A stretch of DNA of 64,000 bases from Burkholderiaceae bacterium. Lineage in GTDB: Bacteria; Pseudomonadota; Gammaproteobacteria; Burkholderiales; Burkholderiaceae_E. Location of the stretch: assembly GCA_024637155.1 (NCBI GenBank), contig JAGXFR010000041.1, positions 112,926 through 176,925 of the forward strand, in the 5' to 3' direction. Shown piece by piece: positions 30,100 to 39,660 of this stretch (positions are counted from its first letter, which is position 1; the number at the start of each line of letters is the position of its first letter). The translations under genes were made by a program, and so were the position numbers. A model generated the notes under the pieces. It ran no database searches, was not told where the DNA came from, and saw only the letters and a list, made by a program, of their open reading frames with translations.

Positions 30100-30551
30100 T
30101 CGTAACGTCTCGCAATGGTTTCCGCGATGCACACCGGGCGCTCGGAACCCTTGCGCTCGATCACCGCCTGCCAGGTCGTCTGCATGCCGCCGTCGGCCAG
30201 ATCCTCGACTCTCTCGAGCCGAAAGCGAGCGCGCAGTTCACTGTCGACCGGCACCGGCGCGGTGAAGCGAACGCGGTTGAGTCCGTAGTTCACCGACATG
30301 CGCACGCCGCGCAGCTCGATCGACGACGCGAAGAATTCCGGGATCAGGGAGAGCGTCAGGTAGCCGTGCGCGATCGTCGTTCCGAAGGGTCCGCGGGCCG
30401 CGCGCTCGGCGTCGACGTGGATCCACTGGTGGTCACCGGTCGCCTGCGCGAACAGGTCGATGCGCTGCTGGGTGATCGTCACCCAGTCGCTGACCGCAAT
30501 CTCGCTGCCCACGCACTCGCGCAGTTCGGCGAGCGTCGAAAAGATTCGCAT
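30096..30551 (-). CDS. MaoC-family (R)-specific enoyl-CoA hydratase-like protein
   Basis: A 151-residue hotdog-fold enzyme. The hydratase motif is ATGDHQWIHVD followed by FGTTIAHGYLTLSLIPEF, with the catalytic Asp/His pair intact. Family members hydrate trans-2-enoyl-CoA or a related acyl-CoA. The natural substrate is not clear. A GGAG-containing site precedes the ATG at 30551. The downstream cyclase gene overlaps it by four bases. Confidence 0.93.
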   Translation of the reverse strand: MRIFSTLAELRECVGSEIAVSDWVTITQQRIDLFAQATGDHQWIHVDAERAARGPFGTTIAHGYLTLSLIPEFFASSIELRGVRMSVNYGLNRVRFTAPVPVDSELRARFRLERVEDLADGGMQTTWQAVIERKGSERPVCIAETIARRYE

Positions 30552-30744
30552 GATTCCGTCTCCGCGCGGTCTCACGGCGCTCTGCCGGCCGCAGAACGAG
30601 CTTCCTCCCAATGACCCCGACGAGTGTACGCGCAAGCGCCTGAACCGAACGACCGTTGATCCGTGCGGATGAGTCGCACGTCGGATTGTCGCGGCGACGC
30701 GCAACGGCGACGATCATGGCGTAACCGAGATGGGAGCTCCACCG

Positions 30745-33700
30745 ATGCCACTCCGCCTGCCGCCGCTGCCTTCGTCCGCCTCCGGTCCAACCCCCGTGGC
30801 GAGAAGCAAGTCGTGGCTCACTCGAATGCTGGCCGCGGCCGGCCTGGTGGTCGCTGCAGCGGCGCACAGCCAGTCGGGCCCGTCGTGCGTCCCGGACCAG
30901 GCCGGCAACCCGGCCGATTGCCCGGCGCCGGCGCCGGCGGCCATCGCCGACCACGGTCCCGGCCGCGGCGCCGGCAATCCCATCGACGTCGTCACCGGCA
31001 ACAAGTACCAGCTCGAAACGGACCTCCCGCCACTGCCCGGCGCGCTGGGACTGGAAATCCGCCGACACTACAACAGCCAGGATGCGCATGCCGGCGCGCT
31101 CGGCACGGGCTGGCGCCTGGGCTATGAAGTCGAACTCCACGAGCACGGTACCGGGCTGATGATCGTGCAGGCCGACGGGCGCCGCATCGTGCTGCGCTGC
31201 GCGTCCGGAACGCCGCGGCGCTGCGCGGCCGCGCGCCGCACCGATGGCAGCGTGCGGGTCGACACGACGGAGGGCACGACGCGCTATCGCTGGCTGTGGC
31301 CCGACGGGCGCGAACTGGAGTTTCGCGGAAGCGGCGACGATCCGCGACCGCTTCGTCGCATCCGGCTCGCCGATGGCGCAACGCTCACGATCACGCACGA
31401 CACGCACGGTCGACCGGTGCGTGTGCGCGACCCGCAGGGGCGCACGCTGCACCTCGCGTACGCGCCGGGCACGCACGACGCACGCCGCATCGCGCGCATC
31501 ATCACGCCAGTCGGACAGTGGACCTACGGCTACGACGCGCATGGCCGGCTCGCCTCGGTGACGCCCCCGGATGAACCCGTCGCGGTGGACGACGCCGGCC
31601 GCGCGCTGCCGGCGGGCACGACACGCCGGGTCGTGCGCCAGTACGACTACGCCGCGGCACCTGCGTCGCCGCCGGGCGCGCTGCTCGCCGGGATTCGCGT
31701 GGCGTCGCAGTGGCGAGACCCCGGCGGGCAGGAAGTCGCTGCGCAGCGCGCCCGCACGGAAGACGCGGTGCGCATCGCAAGCTGGTCGTACGACGAACTC
31801 GGGCGCGCGGTGGCGAGCGAGGGCTTCGCGGGCGCCGGGCGCGTGCGTCTCGCGTTTCTCCCCGACGCGCGCACGCGACTCACGAATGCGCAGGGAGCCG
31901 AAACGGTCTACCGGCATGCAGCGGTGGCCGGGATCCGCCGCATCGTCGAGGCCGTCGGTCCGGGGTGTCCCACCTGCCCATCGGGAAATCGGCGCTATGA
32001 ATACGGGCGCGACGGCACGCTGCGCGGCATCACGCTGCTGGCCGACGACGGCAGCGCCATCGGCCATACGCGCGCGCACCGCGATGCGCTGGGGCGCGTG
32101 GTGCTCGTCACGCGGCACCCGGGCGGCGACCGGGACAAAACCCTGGCAGAGCCGCTGCTGCGCATCGCCTATCACGGAAGTTCGGATCTGCCGGCGCGCA
32201 TCGCGCGTCCCAGCGTGGTGCCCGGACGCGAACACGCGATCGCGCTGTCGTTCAAAGAGAACGGACAACTGCAACAGGTGACCGAATCCGGCTTTGCGCC
32301 CGCACCGGCTCCCGCCGCGCTGACCCGCACGCTGCGTCTCTCCTATGACGCCGAGCGGCGCCTCGTGGCGGTCGACGGGCCGCTCGCCGGCGACGCAGAC
32401 ACGCTGCACTACGCCTACGATGGCGCGGGCCGGATCGTTCGCATCACCTCGCCAGCCGGCGCGGTGAGCAGGATCGGCTACGACGCGGCGGGCCGCGTCG
32501 CGCGGGTAATCCCCGCCGGCGGCGAGGCGATCGAGTACGCGCGCACCGCGCTGGGAATGGTGCACACGGCGCGCCGAGCGGGCAAAGTGATCGCCCTGCG
32601 CCGTGACGCATACGGCCGCGTACGGGAAATGTTGCGTGACGGAATTCCGGAGAAACTCCTCGTCCACGACCCGGCGGGCCGCCTGCGCTTCGCGGCGAGC
32701 GCCGGCTTCGCGCTGGAGGCGTTCGACCACGATGCGGCCGGCAATCCGATCGGACAGACGCGCTGGACACACCGCGCCACCGCGTCCGATCGGCAGGAGT
32801 TCGACGGCGCCGGCCGGCTGCTGCGGCACTTCGCCACCGACGGCGGGGTCACCTCGATCGAGTACAACGGCCGCCGGCTGCCCGAGCTGCTGCGCGACCC
32901 GGCCGGCATCGTCACGGCGATCGCCTACGATGATCGCCTGCAAGCCCGCGTCCGCATTGATGCGGCCAACACCGCCCTGCCGGCTGTGCTGACGATGACG
33001 CACGACCCCCACGGACAACTCGCGACGCTGCGCGCTCCCGACGGCGGCCGGTACACGACGGTGCGTGATGATTTCGGACGCGTGGTGGCGACCATGCACC
33101 CGGACGCGGGCACCACCCGTTTCCTGCACGACGAGGCCGACCGGCTGATCGGGCGCATCGACGCCGACGGGACGCTGCACTCCTACCGCTACGATGAAGC
33201 GGGACATCTGGTCGAGCGGGCCACCACGGCCCCCGGGGGGGCGCCCGCGCGGGTCACCCTGCACTACCAGCGCGGGCGCGTGGCGGCCATCGACGACGGC
33301 GCACAGACCGAAGAGCGCGGCTTCGACGAACAAGGGCGCGTCGTCGCCATCACGCGCCGGTTCCACGGCGCGCGCCCCGCCACCGTGACCGAGTCCTTCT
33401 CGTACACGGCCGACGGGCAACTCGCGACGCGCACGCTCGCCGACGGCAGCGTGTTGCGCGCCCGCCGGAACACGGCGGGCCGGATGGTCGCGCTCGACTG
33501 GATCGCGGCTCCGGGTAGGGCGGCACTCCCGCTGCTCGCCGACATCGGGCAGGACGGCCTCGGGGTACATGCCTGGACCTATGGCAACGGCGTGCGCTTC
33601 CGGGCCGAGCGCGACGCTGCCACGGGTCGCATCACGGCACTGCGCCACGACACCCCTGCCGGCGCGTCCCTGCTGCACATCGCACTGCGCTACGACGCGC

Positions 33701-35652
33701 TGGGAAACGTCGCGAGCGAGCGCACCAACGGCCAGGCTGCCGTGCACGGCTACGACGCCCACCGCAGGCTCGTGGTCTCGGGGGCCGACGGCGCAGTGCA
33801 CCGCTACGCCTACGGCGCCGGCGGGAGGCGCCTTGCCTCCCTGGCAGCGCCTGCGGCCGTGTCGCCTGCACCGAAGCACGAGGCGGATCACGACGCGGCG
33901 CGCTTTCCGGCGACGCCGCCGACGCGCTTCGATGCGGCCGGCCGCATGCTCGCCGACGCGCGGCACCGCTACCTCTGGAACGCGGAGGGACGACTGGCGG
34001 AAGTGCGGGGACTCGACGACGCGGCGGGCACGGCGCCGATCGCGCGCTACGCGTACAACGCTCGTGGCGAACGCGTCGCCGTGCAGGCGCGCGGGGCCGA
34101 CCGGCCGACCTATTTCCTCCATCACGGCGGGCGCGTTTCCGCCGAACTCGACGCCGACGGCCGCGTGCGAAGGCACTACATCTACCTCGACGGTGTACCG
34201 GTGGCGACGATCGACCGCGAGCACGCGAGCGCGCGGTATCCCGCGGGACGCCTTGAAACACGCGCACGAATCCGCTTCCTGCACGCGAACCACCTGCGCG
34301 CTCCGCAGCTGGCCACCGACGAGCAGGGACGCGCCGTCTGGCGCGCGGCATACGGTCCCTTCGGCGAGCCCCCGAATCTGGCCGCGACTCCTTCCGAAGC
34401 GTCCGCGCCGGCCGCGCGGGACGCCGGCTATCGTCAGCCCCTCGCCTTCGCCGGTCAGGTTCGCGACGAGTCGACAGGACTGCACTACAACGTCCAGCGC
34501 TACTACGACCCGCGCAGCGGTCAATACCTGAGCCCCGACCCGCTGGGCCCGGCCGCGACCCTCGCGGCCTACGCCTACGTCGACGCGAATCCGCGCAGCG
34601 CCCTCGACCCGCTGGGCCTGATCCTGTTCGCATTCGACGGCACCGGGAATGGCCCGGAGTCGCGCACCAACATCTCCTGGCTGGTCGAGCATTACCGCGA
34701 CAACGACCCCGGCGTGATCGGTGCCAGCCTGCCGTTCTACGAGCCGGGCCCCGGCTCGGCATGGTGGGCGGCGGGCGACGCGGCGATCGCCTACACGCTC
34801 TCGGCCGCCGTGACGCGTCAGCTCGGGCGACTCGACGACTACCTGCTCGCCAGCGTGGCGCGCAGCGGCACGCTCACCGCGGCTTCGCTCACCGCGCCAC
34901 GGCCGGTGATCGACATCGTCGGCTTCTCGCGCGGGGCCGCGGCGGCGCGCAGTTTCGCCAACCAGGTTGCGGCGCGAGCCCGGGACGGCTACTACCTGCG
35001 CCTGCTGCAAGGCCGCTGCGTCGACGTCCAGCTGCGTTTCATGGGCCTGTTCGACACGGTGTTGAGCTTTGCCACCGGCAGCTTCGAGCTGGGAATTCCC
35101 TCCGCCCTTGCGGTTGCCGCCCATGCGGTTGCCGTCAACGAGCACCGCACCTTGTTCCCGCTCGAGTCCATCGAGCCCGACTTCGCGGCGATCGGCTCGG
35201 CCCCGAGGCGAGTGGAGCTGGGTTTCGTCGGTTCGCACTCCGACGTCGGGGGCGGATACGCCTGCGTGAGGGGGTGCGACGGTGGTGATCTGTCGGATGT
35301 CGCGCTCAACTGGATGAGCGAGCAGGCGCGCCGTGCAGGCGTCACACTCGCGGCGCTGGCGCCGTCGCTGCGTACCGTGTCCCAGCCACTGCTGCACACC
35401 GAAATCCACGGCCTGCCGTTTTCCGCATGGGGCATCGATCAGGATCGCAGCGTGCGCTACCCCGGCGCGGCCAATGCACCGATGACGCCGCCCGCCCAGC
35501 GCGTGGCGCCGATCGCCGGTCTGGACACCACGGCGAGCGGCGCGTTCGTGACACCGGCACCGGACCCGGCACGTTCCCTGGCCGGAACGGTGGACATGGC
35601 GAGCTACCGCGCGTGGCTCGCGGCAAACTACGGCATCGTGCTCGCGCCGTGA
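30745..35652 (+). CDS. secreted RHS-repeat protein with C-terminal DUF2235 (Tle1-like) lipase domain
   Basis: A 1635-residue polymorphic toxin candidate. The N-terminus has a Sec-type signal (LTRMLAAAGLVVAAAAHS), then DUF6531-type GNPIDVVTGNKY. About 1100 residues of RHS/YD repeats form the shell. The core ends with FLHANHLRAPQLATDEQGR and RYYDPRSGQYLSPDPLG. After the core comes a ~340-residue DUF2235 domain: FDGTGN near Asp1298, the nucleophile elbow GFSRG with Ser1395, and SHSDVGGGY with Asp1500. DUF2235 includes the Tle1 type VI phospholipases. The ATG at 30745 follows GGGAG; one at 30730 is possible. No PAAR or VgrG is present, and no immunity gene is seen downstream. Confidence 0.9.
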   Translation: MPLRLPPLPSSASGPTPVARSKSWLTRMLAAAGLVVAAAAHSQSGPSCVPDQAGNPADCPAPAPAAIADHGPGRGAGNPIDVVTGNKYQLETDLPPLPGALGLEIRRHYNSQDAHAGALGTGWRLGYEVELHEHGTGLMIVQADGRRIVLRCASGTPRRCAAARRTDGSVRVDTTEGTTRYRWLWPDGRELEFRGSGDDPRPLRRIRLADGATLTITHDTHGRPVRVRDPQGRTLHLAYAPGTHDARRIARIITPVGQWTYGYDAHGRLASVTPPDEPVAVDDAGRALPAGTTRRVVRQYDYAAAPASPPGALLAGIRVASQWRDPGGQEVAAQRARTEDAVRIASWSYDELGRAVASEGFAGAGRVRLAFLPDARTRLTNAQGAETVYRHAAVAGIRRIVEAVGPGCPTCPSGNRRYEYGRDGTLRGITLLADDGSAIGHTRAHRDALGRVVLVTRHPGGDRDKTLAEPLLRIAYHGSSDLPARIARPSVVPGREHAIALSFKENGQLQQVTESGFAPAPAPAALTRTLRLSYDAERRLVAVDGPLAGDADTLHYAYDGAGRIVRITSPAGAVSRIGYDAAGRVARVIPAGGEAIEYARTALGMVHTARRAGKVIALRRDAYGRVREMLRDGIPEKLLVHDPAGRLRFAASAGFALEAFDHDAAGNPIGQTRWTHRATASDRQEFDGAGRLLRHFATDGGVTSIEYNGRRLPELLRDPAGIVTAIAYDDRLQARVRIDAANTALPAVLTMTHDPHGQLATLRAPDGGRYTTVRDDFGRVVATMHPDAGTTRFLHDEADRLIGRIDADGTLHSYRYDEAGHLVERATTAPGGAPARVTLHYQRGRVAAIDDGAQTEERGFDEQGRVVAITRRFHGARPATVTESFSYTADGQLATRTLADGSVLRARRNTAGRMVALDWIAAPGRAALPLLADIGQDGLGVHAWTYGNGVRFRAERDAATGRITALRHDTPAGASLLHIALRYDALGNVASERTNGQAAVHGYDAHRRLVVSGADGAVHRYAYGAGGRRLASLAAPAAVSPAPKHEADHDAARFPATPPTRFDAAGRMLADARHRYLWNAEGRLAEVRGLDDAAGTAPIARYAYNARGERVAVQARGADRPTYFLHHGGRVSAELDADGRVRRHYIYLDGVPVATIDREHASARYPAGRLETRARIRFLHANHLRAPQLATDEQGRAVWRAAYGPFGEPPNLAATPSEASAPAARDAGYRQPLAFAGQVRDESTGLHYNVQRYYDPRSGQYLSPDPLGPAATLAAYAYVDANPRSALDPLGLILFAFDGTGNGPESRTNISWLVEHYRDNDPGVIGASLPFYEPGPGSAWWAAGDAAIAYTLSAAVTRQLGRLDDYLLASVARSGTLTAASLTAPRPVIDIVGFSRGAAAARSFANQVAARARDGYYLRLLQGRCVDVQLRFMGLFDTVLSFATGSFELGIPSALAVAAHAVAVNEHRTLFPLESIEPDFAAIGSAPRRVELGFVGSHSDVGGGYACVRGCDGGDLSDVALNWMSEQARRAGVTLAALAPSLRTVSQPLLHTEIHGLPFSAWGIDQDRSVRYPGAANAPMTPPAQRVAPIAGLDTTASGAFVTPAPDPARSLAGTVDMASYRAWLAANYGIVLAP

Positions 35653-35668
35653 AGACCCGCGGCGCGCG

Positions 35669-36319
35669 TCAGTGCTTGGTGCCGAAGATCCGGTCGCCCG
35701 CGTCGCCCAGCCCGGGCAGGATGTAGGAGACCTCGTTCAGGCACCGATCGAGCGACGCAACGTAGACGGGCACCTGGGGATGGTGCTTCTGGAATACCTC
35801 CACGCCCTCCGGTGCGGCGACCAGCGCCAGAAAGCGGATCATTCCGGGCGGAACACCGCGATCGATGAGCGTCTGCACCGCGTACGCGGCGGAGTAGCCG
35901 GTCGCGAGCATCGGGTCGCAGACGATGAACAGCCGGCCCTCGATCTCCGGAAGCCGAACGTAATACTCGACCGGCCGCGCATCGTCGCCGCGGTACAGGC
36001 CGATGTGTCCCTGGCGCGCGGAGGGAATCAATTCCACCAGCCCGTCGGCCATTCCGAGTCCGGCGCGCAGCACCGGCACCACCGCCACCTTCTTGCCGGC
36101 GATCACCGGAGCATCCATCGACTCCAGCGGGGTCTCGATGGTGCGCGTGGTCATCGGCAGGTCCCGGGTGATCTCGTAGCCCATCAGCAGCGTCAGTTCG
36201 CGGAGCAGTTCACGGAAAGTCCGCGTCGACGTGGTGCGGTCGCGCATGTGCGAGAGCTTGTGCTGCACCAGCGGATGCTCGAGGATGAAAAGATTCGGAA
36301 AGCGGGGGTCCTTGCGCAT
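35669..36319 (-). CDS. upp: uracil phosphoribosyltransferase
   Basis: A 216-residue salvage enzyme that makes UMP from uracil and PRPP. The PRPP loop [19 protein letters not shown] is intact, as are [23 protein letters not shown] (here [15 protein letters not shown]) and the C-terminal uracil-binding [16 protein letters not shown]. The ATG at 36319 has AAGGA nine bases upstream. Upstream sequence on this strand is not conserved coding. It faces the RHS gene, 16 bases apart. Confidence 0.97.
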   Translation of the reverse strand: MRKDPRFPNLFILEHPLVQHKLSHMRDRTTSTRTFRELLRELTLLMGYEITRDLPMTTRTIETPLESMDAPVIAGKKVAVVPVLRAGLGMADGLVELIPSARQGHIGLYRGDDARPVEYYVRLPEIEGRLFIVCDPMLATGYSAAYAVQTLIDRGVPPGMIRFLALVAAPEGVEVFQKHHPQVPVYVASLDRCLNEVSYILPGLGDAGDRIFGTKH

Positions 36320-36501
36320 GGGATCGGGGTCCTTCCGACCGGGAGTCGGGGGGTCGCCCGCGCAGCCCGGACGGCCGCCGGCGCGACAACGCGACCATCT
36401 GCCGCGCCGCACCAATTGTACGGCTTTCCCCACGATCGACGCAGCGCATCACGTGACCATTCCGGGCCTCCGGGCGCGGCCCGCCGGCACGCCGCCCGCG
36501 C

Positions 36502-38094
36502 TCAGCTGCGCAGTCGGAAACGCTGGATCTTGCCGGTCGCGGTCTTGGGCAGTTCCGCGATGAATTCGATCCAGCGCGGATACTTGTGCGGCGCCAGCTG
36601 GCTCTTGACGTGCGCGCGCAGTTCCTCGGCCAGTTCGTCACACGCGTCCGCCGGATTCTTGAGAACGATGAACGCGCGCGGCTTGATCAGTTGCTCGGCA
36701 TCGGGCACACCAACCACCGCCGCCTCAAGCACCTTGGGGTGCGTCGCGAGCGCGGACTCGACCTCGAAGGGCGAGACGTACTGGCCGCTCACCTTGAGCA
36801 TGTCGTCGGAGCGCCCCGAATACGTGTAGTAGCCGTCCGCGTCGCGCACGTACTTGTCGCCGCTGTGGGTCCACTCGCCGCGGAACACCGCGCGGGACTT
36901 CTCGCGCTGGTTCCAGTACATCGCCGCTGCGGTGGAGCCCTTGACGAACAGGTCACCGACCTCGCCGTCAGACACCGGGTCGCCGCTGTCGCCGAGCAGC
37001 TTGAGCTCGTAGCCCGGAACGGCCATCCCGGTGGTGCCGTAGCGGACCTCGCCGGGCCGGTTCGAGAGGAAGATGTGCAGCATCTCCGTGGAACCGATCC
37101 CATCGAGAATGTCCACCCCGGTGCGCTCGCGGAAACGCTCGCCGATTTGCGCGGGCAGCGCCTCGCCGGCGGAAGTCGCCACACGCAGATGCAGCGCATC
37201 GCGCGCCGGGAACGCGGGGTCGGCGAGCATCGCGGCGAAGAGCGTCGGAACGCCGTAGAAGATGGTCGGCCGGTTCGCCCCGGTGAGCCGGGCAAAAACG
37301 GCCGCGGGGGTCGGCCGCTCGGCCATCAGGATCGCGGTGGCGCCGACCGACATCGGGAAGCTCAATCCGTTGCCCAGTCCGTACGCGAAAAAGAGTTTCG
37401 CAGCGGAAAAAACCCGGTCCGATTCCCGGATGCCCAGCACAGGTCGCGCGTAGAGTTCGGCCGTCTCGATCAGGCTCGAGTGCACGTGAACGGTGCCCTT
37501 CGGGGTCCCGGTCGATCCCGAGGAATACAGCCAGAAGCACGGCTCGTCGCGCGTGGTCTCGGGCCCCTCGAAGGAATCCCGGCCGGCCGCGAGCACATCC
37601 TCGAAACGCATCAGCTCGCCGGCCTCCTGCGCCGCGGCGCCCGCGACGACAACGCGCTCGAGCGTGGGTACGACGCCCACGAGCCCAGTGAAATGCGCGA
37701 GCAGCGGCTTGGAGGCGAAGACCACGCGCGCGCGCGAGTCGCGCACCATGAACTCGTAGTCCCGCGCCACCAGCAGCGTGTTGGCGGCCACCGGGACGAT
37801 GCCCGCCTTGATCGCACCGAGAAAGGCCACCGGCCAATCGATCGTGTCGTGCATGCAGATCATCACGCGCTCTTCCCGACGCAGCCCGAGGGATGCGAGG
37901 CCGCTGGCAAAGCGATCGACCCGGCGCGCCAGTTCCCAATAGGTGCAGCTGCCCGCATCATCGATGAACGCGACGCTTTCCGAGCGTCCCGCCTGGAGAT
38001 TGCGTCCGATCAGGTCGCTGGCGGCGTTGTAGGTCCGCGGAATCTCAATGACCGGCGGGCTGCTGCCATGATCCGCGCGCGATAGCTCGTTCAT
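36502..38094 (-). CDS. benzoate-CoA ligase family protein
   Basis: A 530-residue AMP-forming acyl-CoA synthetase that activates an aromatic acid, by context benzoate, to its CoA thioester. Adenylation motifs are YSSGSTGTPKGTVHVH, the GSTEMLHIF (A5) segment, the YSGRSDDMLKVSGQYVSP hinge and PKTATGKIQRF with the catalytic Lys. The AKLFFAYGLGNG stretch is typical of benzoate/hydroxybenzoate ligases. GGAGACACCG precedes the ATG. It is the third gene of boxC-boxB-ligase. The symbol bclA/badA is plausible, but the exact acid is inferred. Confidence 0.93.
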   Translation of the reverse strand: MNELSRADHGSSPPVIEIPRTYNAASDLIGRNLQAGRSESVAFIDDAGSCTYWELARRVDRFASGLASLGLRREERVMICMHDTIDWPVAFLGAIKAGIVPVAANTLLVARDYEFMVRDSRARVVFASKPLLAHFTGLVGVVPTLERVVVAGAAAQEAGELMRFEDVLAAGRDSFEGPETTRDEPCFWLYSSGSTGTPKGTVHVHSSLIETAELYARPVLGIRESDRVFSAAKLFFAYGLGNGLSFPMSVGATAILMAERPTPAAVFARLTGANRPTIFYGVPTLFAAMLADPAFPARDALHLRVATSAGEALPAQIGERFRERTGVDILDGIGSTEMLHIFLSNRPGEVRYGTTGMAVPGYELKLLGDSGDPVSDGEVGDLFVKGSTAAAMYWNQREKSRAVFRGEWTHSGDKYVRDADGYYTYSGRSDDMLKVSGQYVSPFEVESALATHPKVLEAAVVGVPDAEQLIKPRAFIVLKNPADACDELAEELRAHVKSQLAPHKYPRWIEFIAELPKTATGKIQRFRLRS

Positions 38095-38153
38095 CGGTGT
38101 CTCCAGTTCGTTATCCCTCTTCTTCGGGCGATGTTACCGCGCCGCGCGGCGCG

Positions 38154-39596
38154 TCAGTCAACGCGCACGTACTCGTGATCGACCGGCAGGTTGTTGATGC
38201 CCCGGTCCGGCGGCGCAATCCAGCCCGCCATCTTGCCCGGCTCGTGCACCTTGACCATCAGCGACTTGACGAAGGCCCGGTCCTCGGCGCTCGGAAGCCA
38301 CTCGGCCATTCCGGCCGCGAAGGGTTCGGAAGCGATGCGTCGCCCGGAGGGGTCGACGCAGACACCCGCCCACGCCCCGATCTTGCGCCGGAAGCGCGAC
38401 GAGGGCAGCGCCAGCTGGAATCCGGATCCGGCGCGCTCGAGCGTGCGGTTCCAGCGCTTGAGCCCGACCTCGCAGTCCCGGATGTAGGACTGGCGCACGA
38501 CTTCGTTGGTGGCGTTGCGCATCGGGATCTCGTCCACCGCGACGCCCTCGCCGCGGCTGTCCCAGTCTGCTACCGGGCGCGCCAATTCGAAGTGCGTGTC
38601 GCGCTCGAGATGATCGCTGTAGCCGGCCTCGTCGGGTCGCCCCTTGATGCCGCTGGCGAACGCGCTGGCGGCATTGGAGGAATCCTCGCCGCCGAAGAGA
38701 TCGATCGACGAACTGAACCAGAAGTTCATGTATCGCTGCAGCAGCGGCAGGTCGATCCCGCCGGCGCGACGGATCGCCGCCGGATCGTCCGTCTTGAGTT
38801 CCTTCATCAGTTCCAGCGTGCGTCGGATCACCCGGCCGATGCCGGTGTCCCCGACGAACATGTGATGCGCCTCCTCGGTCAGCATGAAGCGGCACGTGCG
38901 CGAGAGCGGATCGAATGCGGACTCCGCGAATGACTTCAGCTGATACTTGCCGTCCCGATCGGTGAAGTACGTGAACATGTAGAGCGACAGCCAGTCCTCG
39001 ATCGGCTCGTTGAAGGTTTCGAGGATGCGCGGGTTGTCCGAATCTCCCGAATGGCGCTCGAGCAGCGCCTCGGCTTCCTCGCGACCGTCACGCCCGAAAT
39101 GGGCGTGCAGCAGGTAGACCATCGCCCACAGATGCCGCCCCTCCTCGACGTTGATCTGGAACAGGTTGCGCAGGTCGTAGAGCGAGGGGGCACAGTGCCC
39201 GAGCAGGCGCTGCTGCTCGACCGACGCCGGCTCGGTGTCACCCTGCGTGACGATGAAGCGGCGCAGCATCGAGCGATACTCGCCGGGCACCGTCTGCCAG
39301 GCATCCTGTCCCATGGCGTCGCCAAAGCCGATCTTGCGCCCGGGCTCGGGGTCCGCGAGAAAGATTCCCCAGCGGTAGTCGGGCATGCGCACCTGCCCGT
39401 ACGAGGCCCAGCCCTGCGCGTCGACCCCGGTCGCGGTGCGCAGGTACACGTCCGAGGCCTGAAAATCCGACGGGCCGCACTCCTGCCACCAGGACTGGAA
39501 ACGCGGCTGCCAATGCTCGAGCGCGCGCTGCAGCACCTTGTCTTCGTCGAGCCGGACGTTGTTCGGAATCCGGTCCCCGTATTGAATCGTCGACAT
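38154..39596 (-). CDS. boxB: benzoyl-CoA 2,3-epoxidase, oxygenase subunit BoxB
   Basis: A 480-residue class I diiron oxygenase that epoxidises benzoyl-CoA to the 2,3-epoxide in aerobic CoA-dependent benzoate breakdown. Diiron ligand clusters are visible as NVEEGRHLWAM (E152/H155) and LTEEAHHMFVGD (E241-H245). The family-specific blocks WWQECGPSDFQ and MNFWFSSSIDLFGGEDSSNAA are present. AGGGAG precedes the ATG at 39596. The long reading frame upstream of that start is shadow. BoxB needs an electron-delivering reductase (BoxA), which is not found next to it. Confidence 0.95.
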   Translation of the reverse strand: MSTIQYGDRIPNNVRLDEDKVLQRALEHWQPRFQSWWQECGPSDFQASDVYLRTATGVDAQGWASYGQVRMPDYRWGIFLADPEPGRKIGFGDAMGQDAWQTVPGEYRSMLRRFIVTQGDTEPASVEQQRLLGHCAPSLYDLRNLFQINVEEGRHLWAMVYLLHAHFGRDGREEAEALLERHSGDSDNPRILETFNEPIEDWLSLYMFTYFTDRDGKYQLKSFAESAFDPLSRTCRFMLTEEAHHMFVGDTGIGRVIRRTLELMKELKTDDPAAIRRAGGIDLPLLQRYMNFWFSSSIDLFGGEDSSNAASAFASGIKGRPDEAGYSDHLERDTHFELARPVADWDSRGEGVAVDEIPMRNATNEVVRQSYIRDCEVGLKRWNRTLERAGSGFQLALPSSRFRRKIGAWAGVCVDPSGRRIASEPFAAGMAEWLPSAEDRAFVKSLMVKVHEPGKMAGWIAPPDRGINNLPVDHEYVRVD

Positions 39597-39660
39597 GCTT
39601 TCGTTCTCCCTGTTGTCGCTTTGTCGCCGCGGCGACTTGTGTGCGCTGTGCCGGATACGC

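Noticed and set aside
30433..35409. A very long open frame (over 1600 codons) on the minus strand opposite the RHS gene.
   Set aside because: It mirrors a high-GC gene with strong third-position bias, has Arg/Gly/Ala-rich low-complexity translation with no recognisable domain, and overlaps the MaoC gene out of frame. It is a shadow frame.
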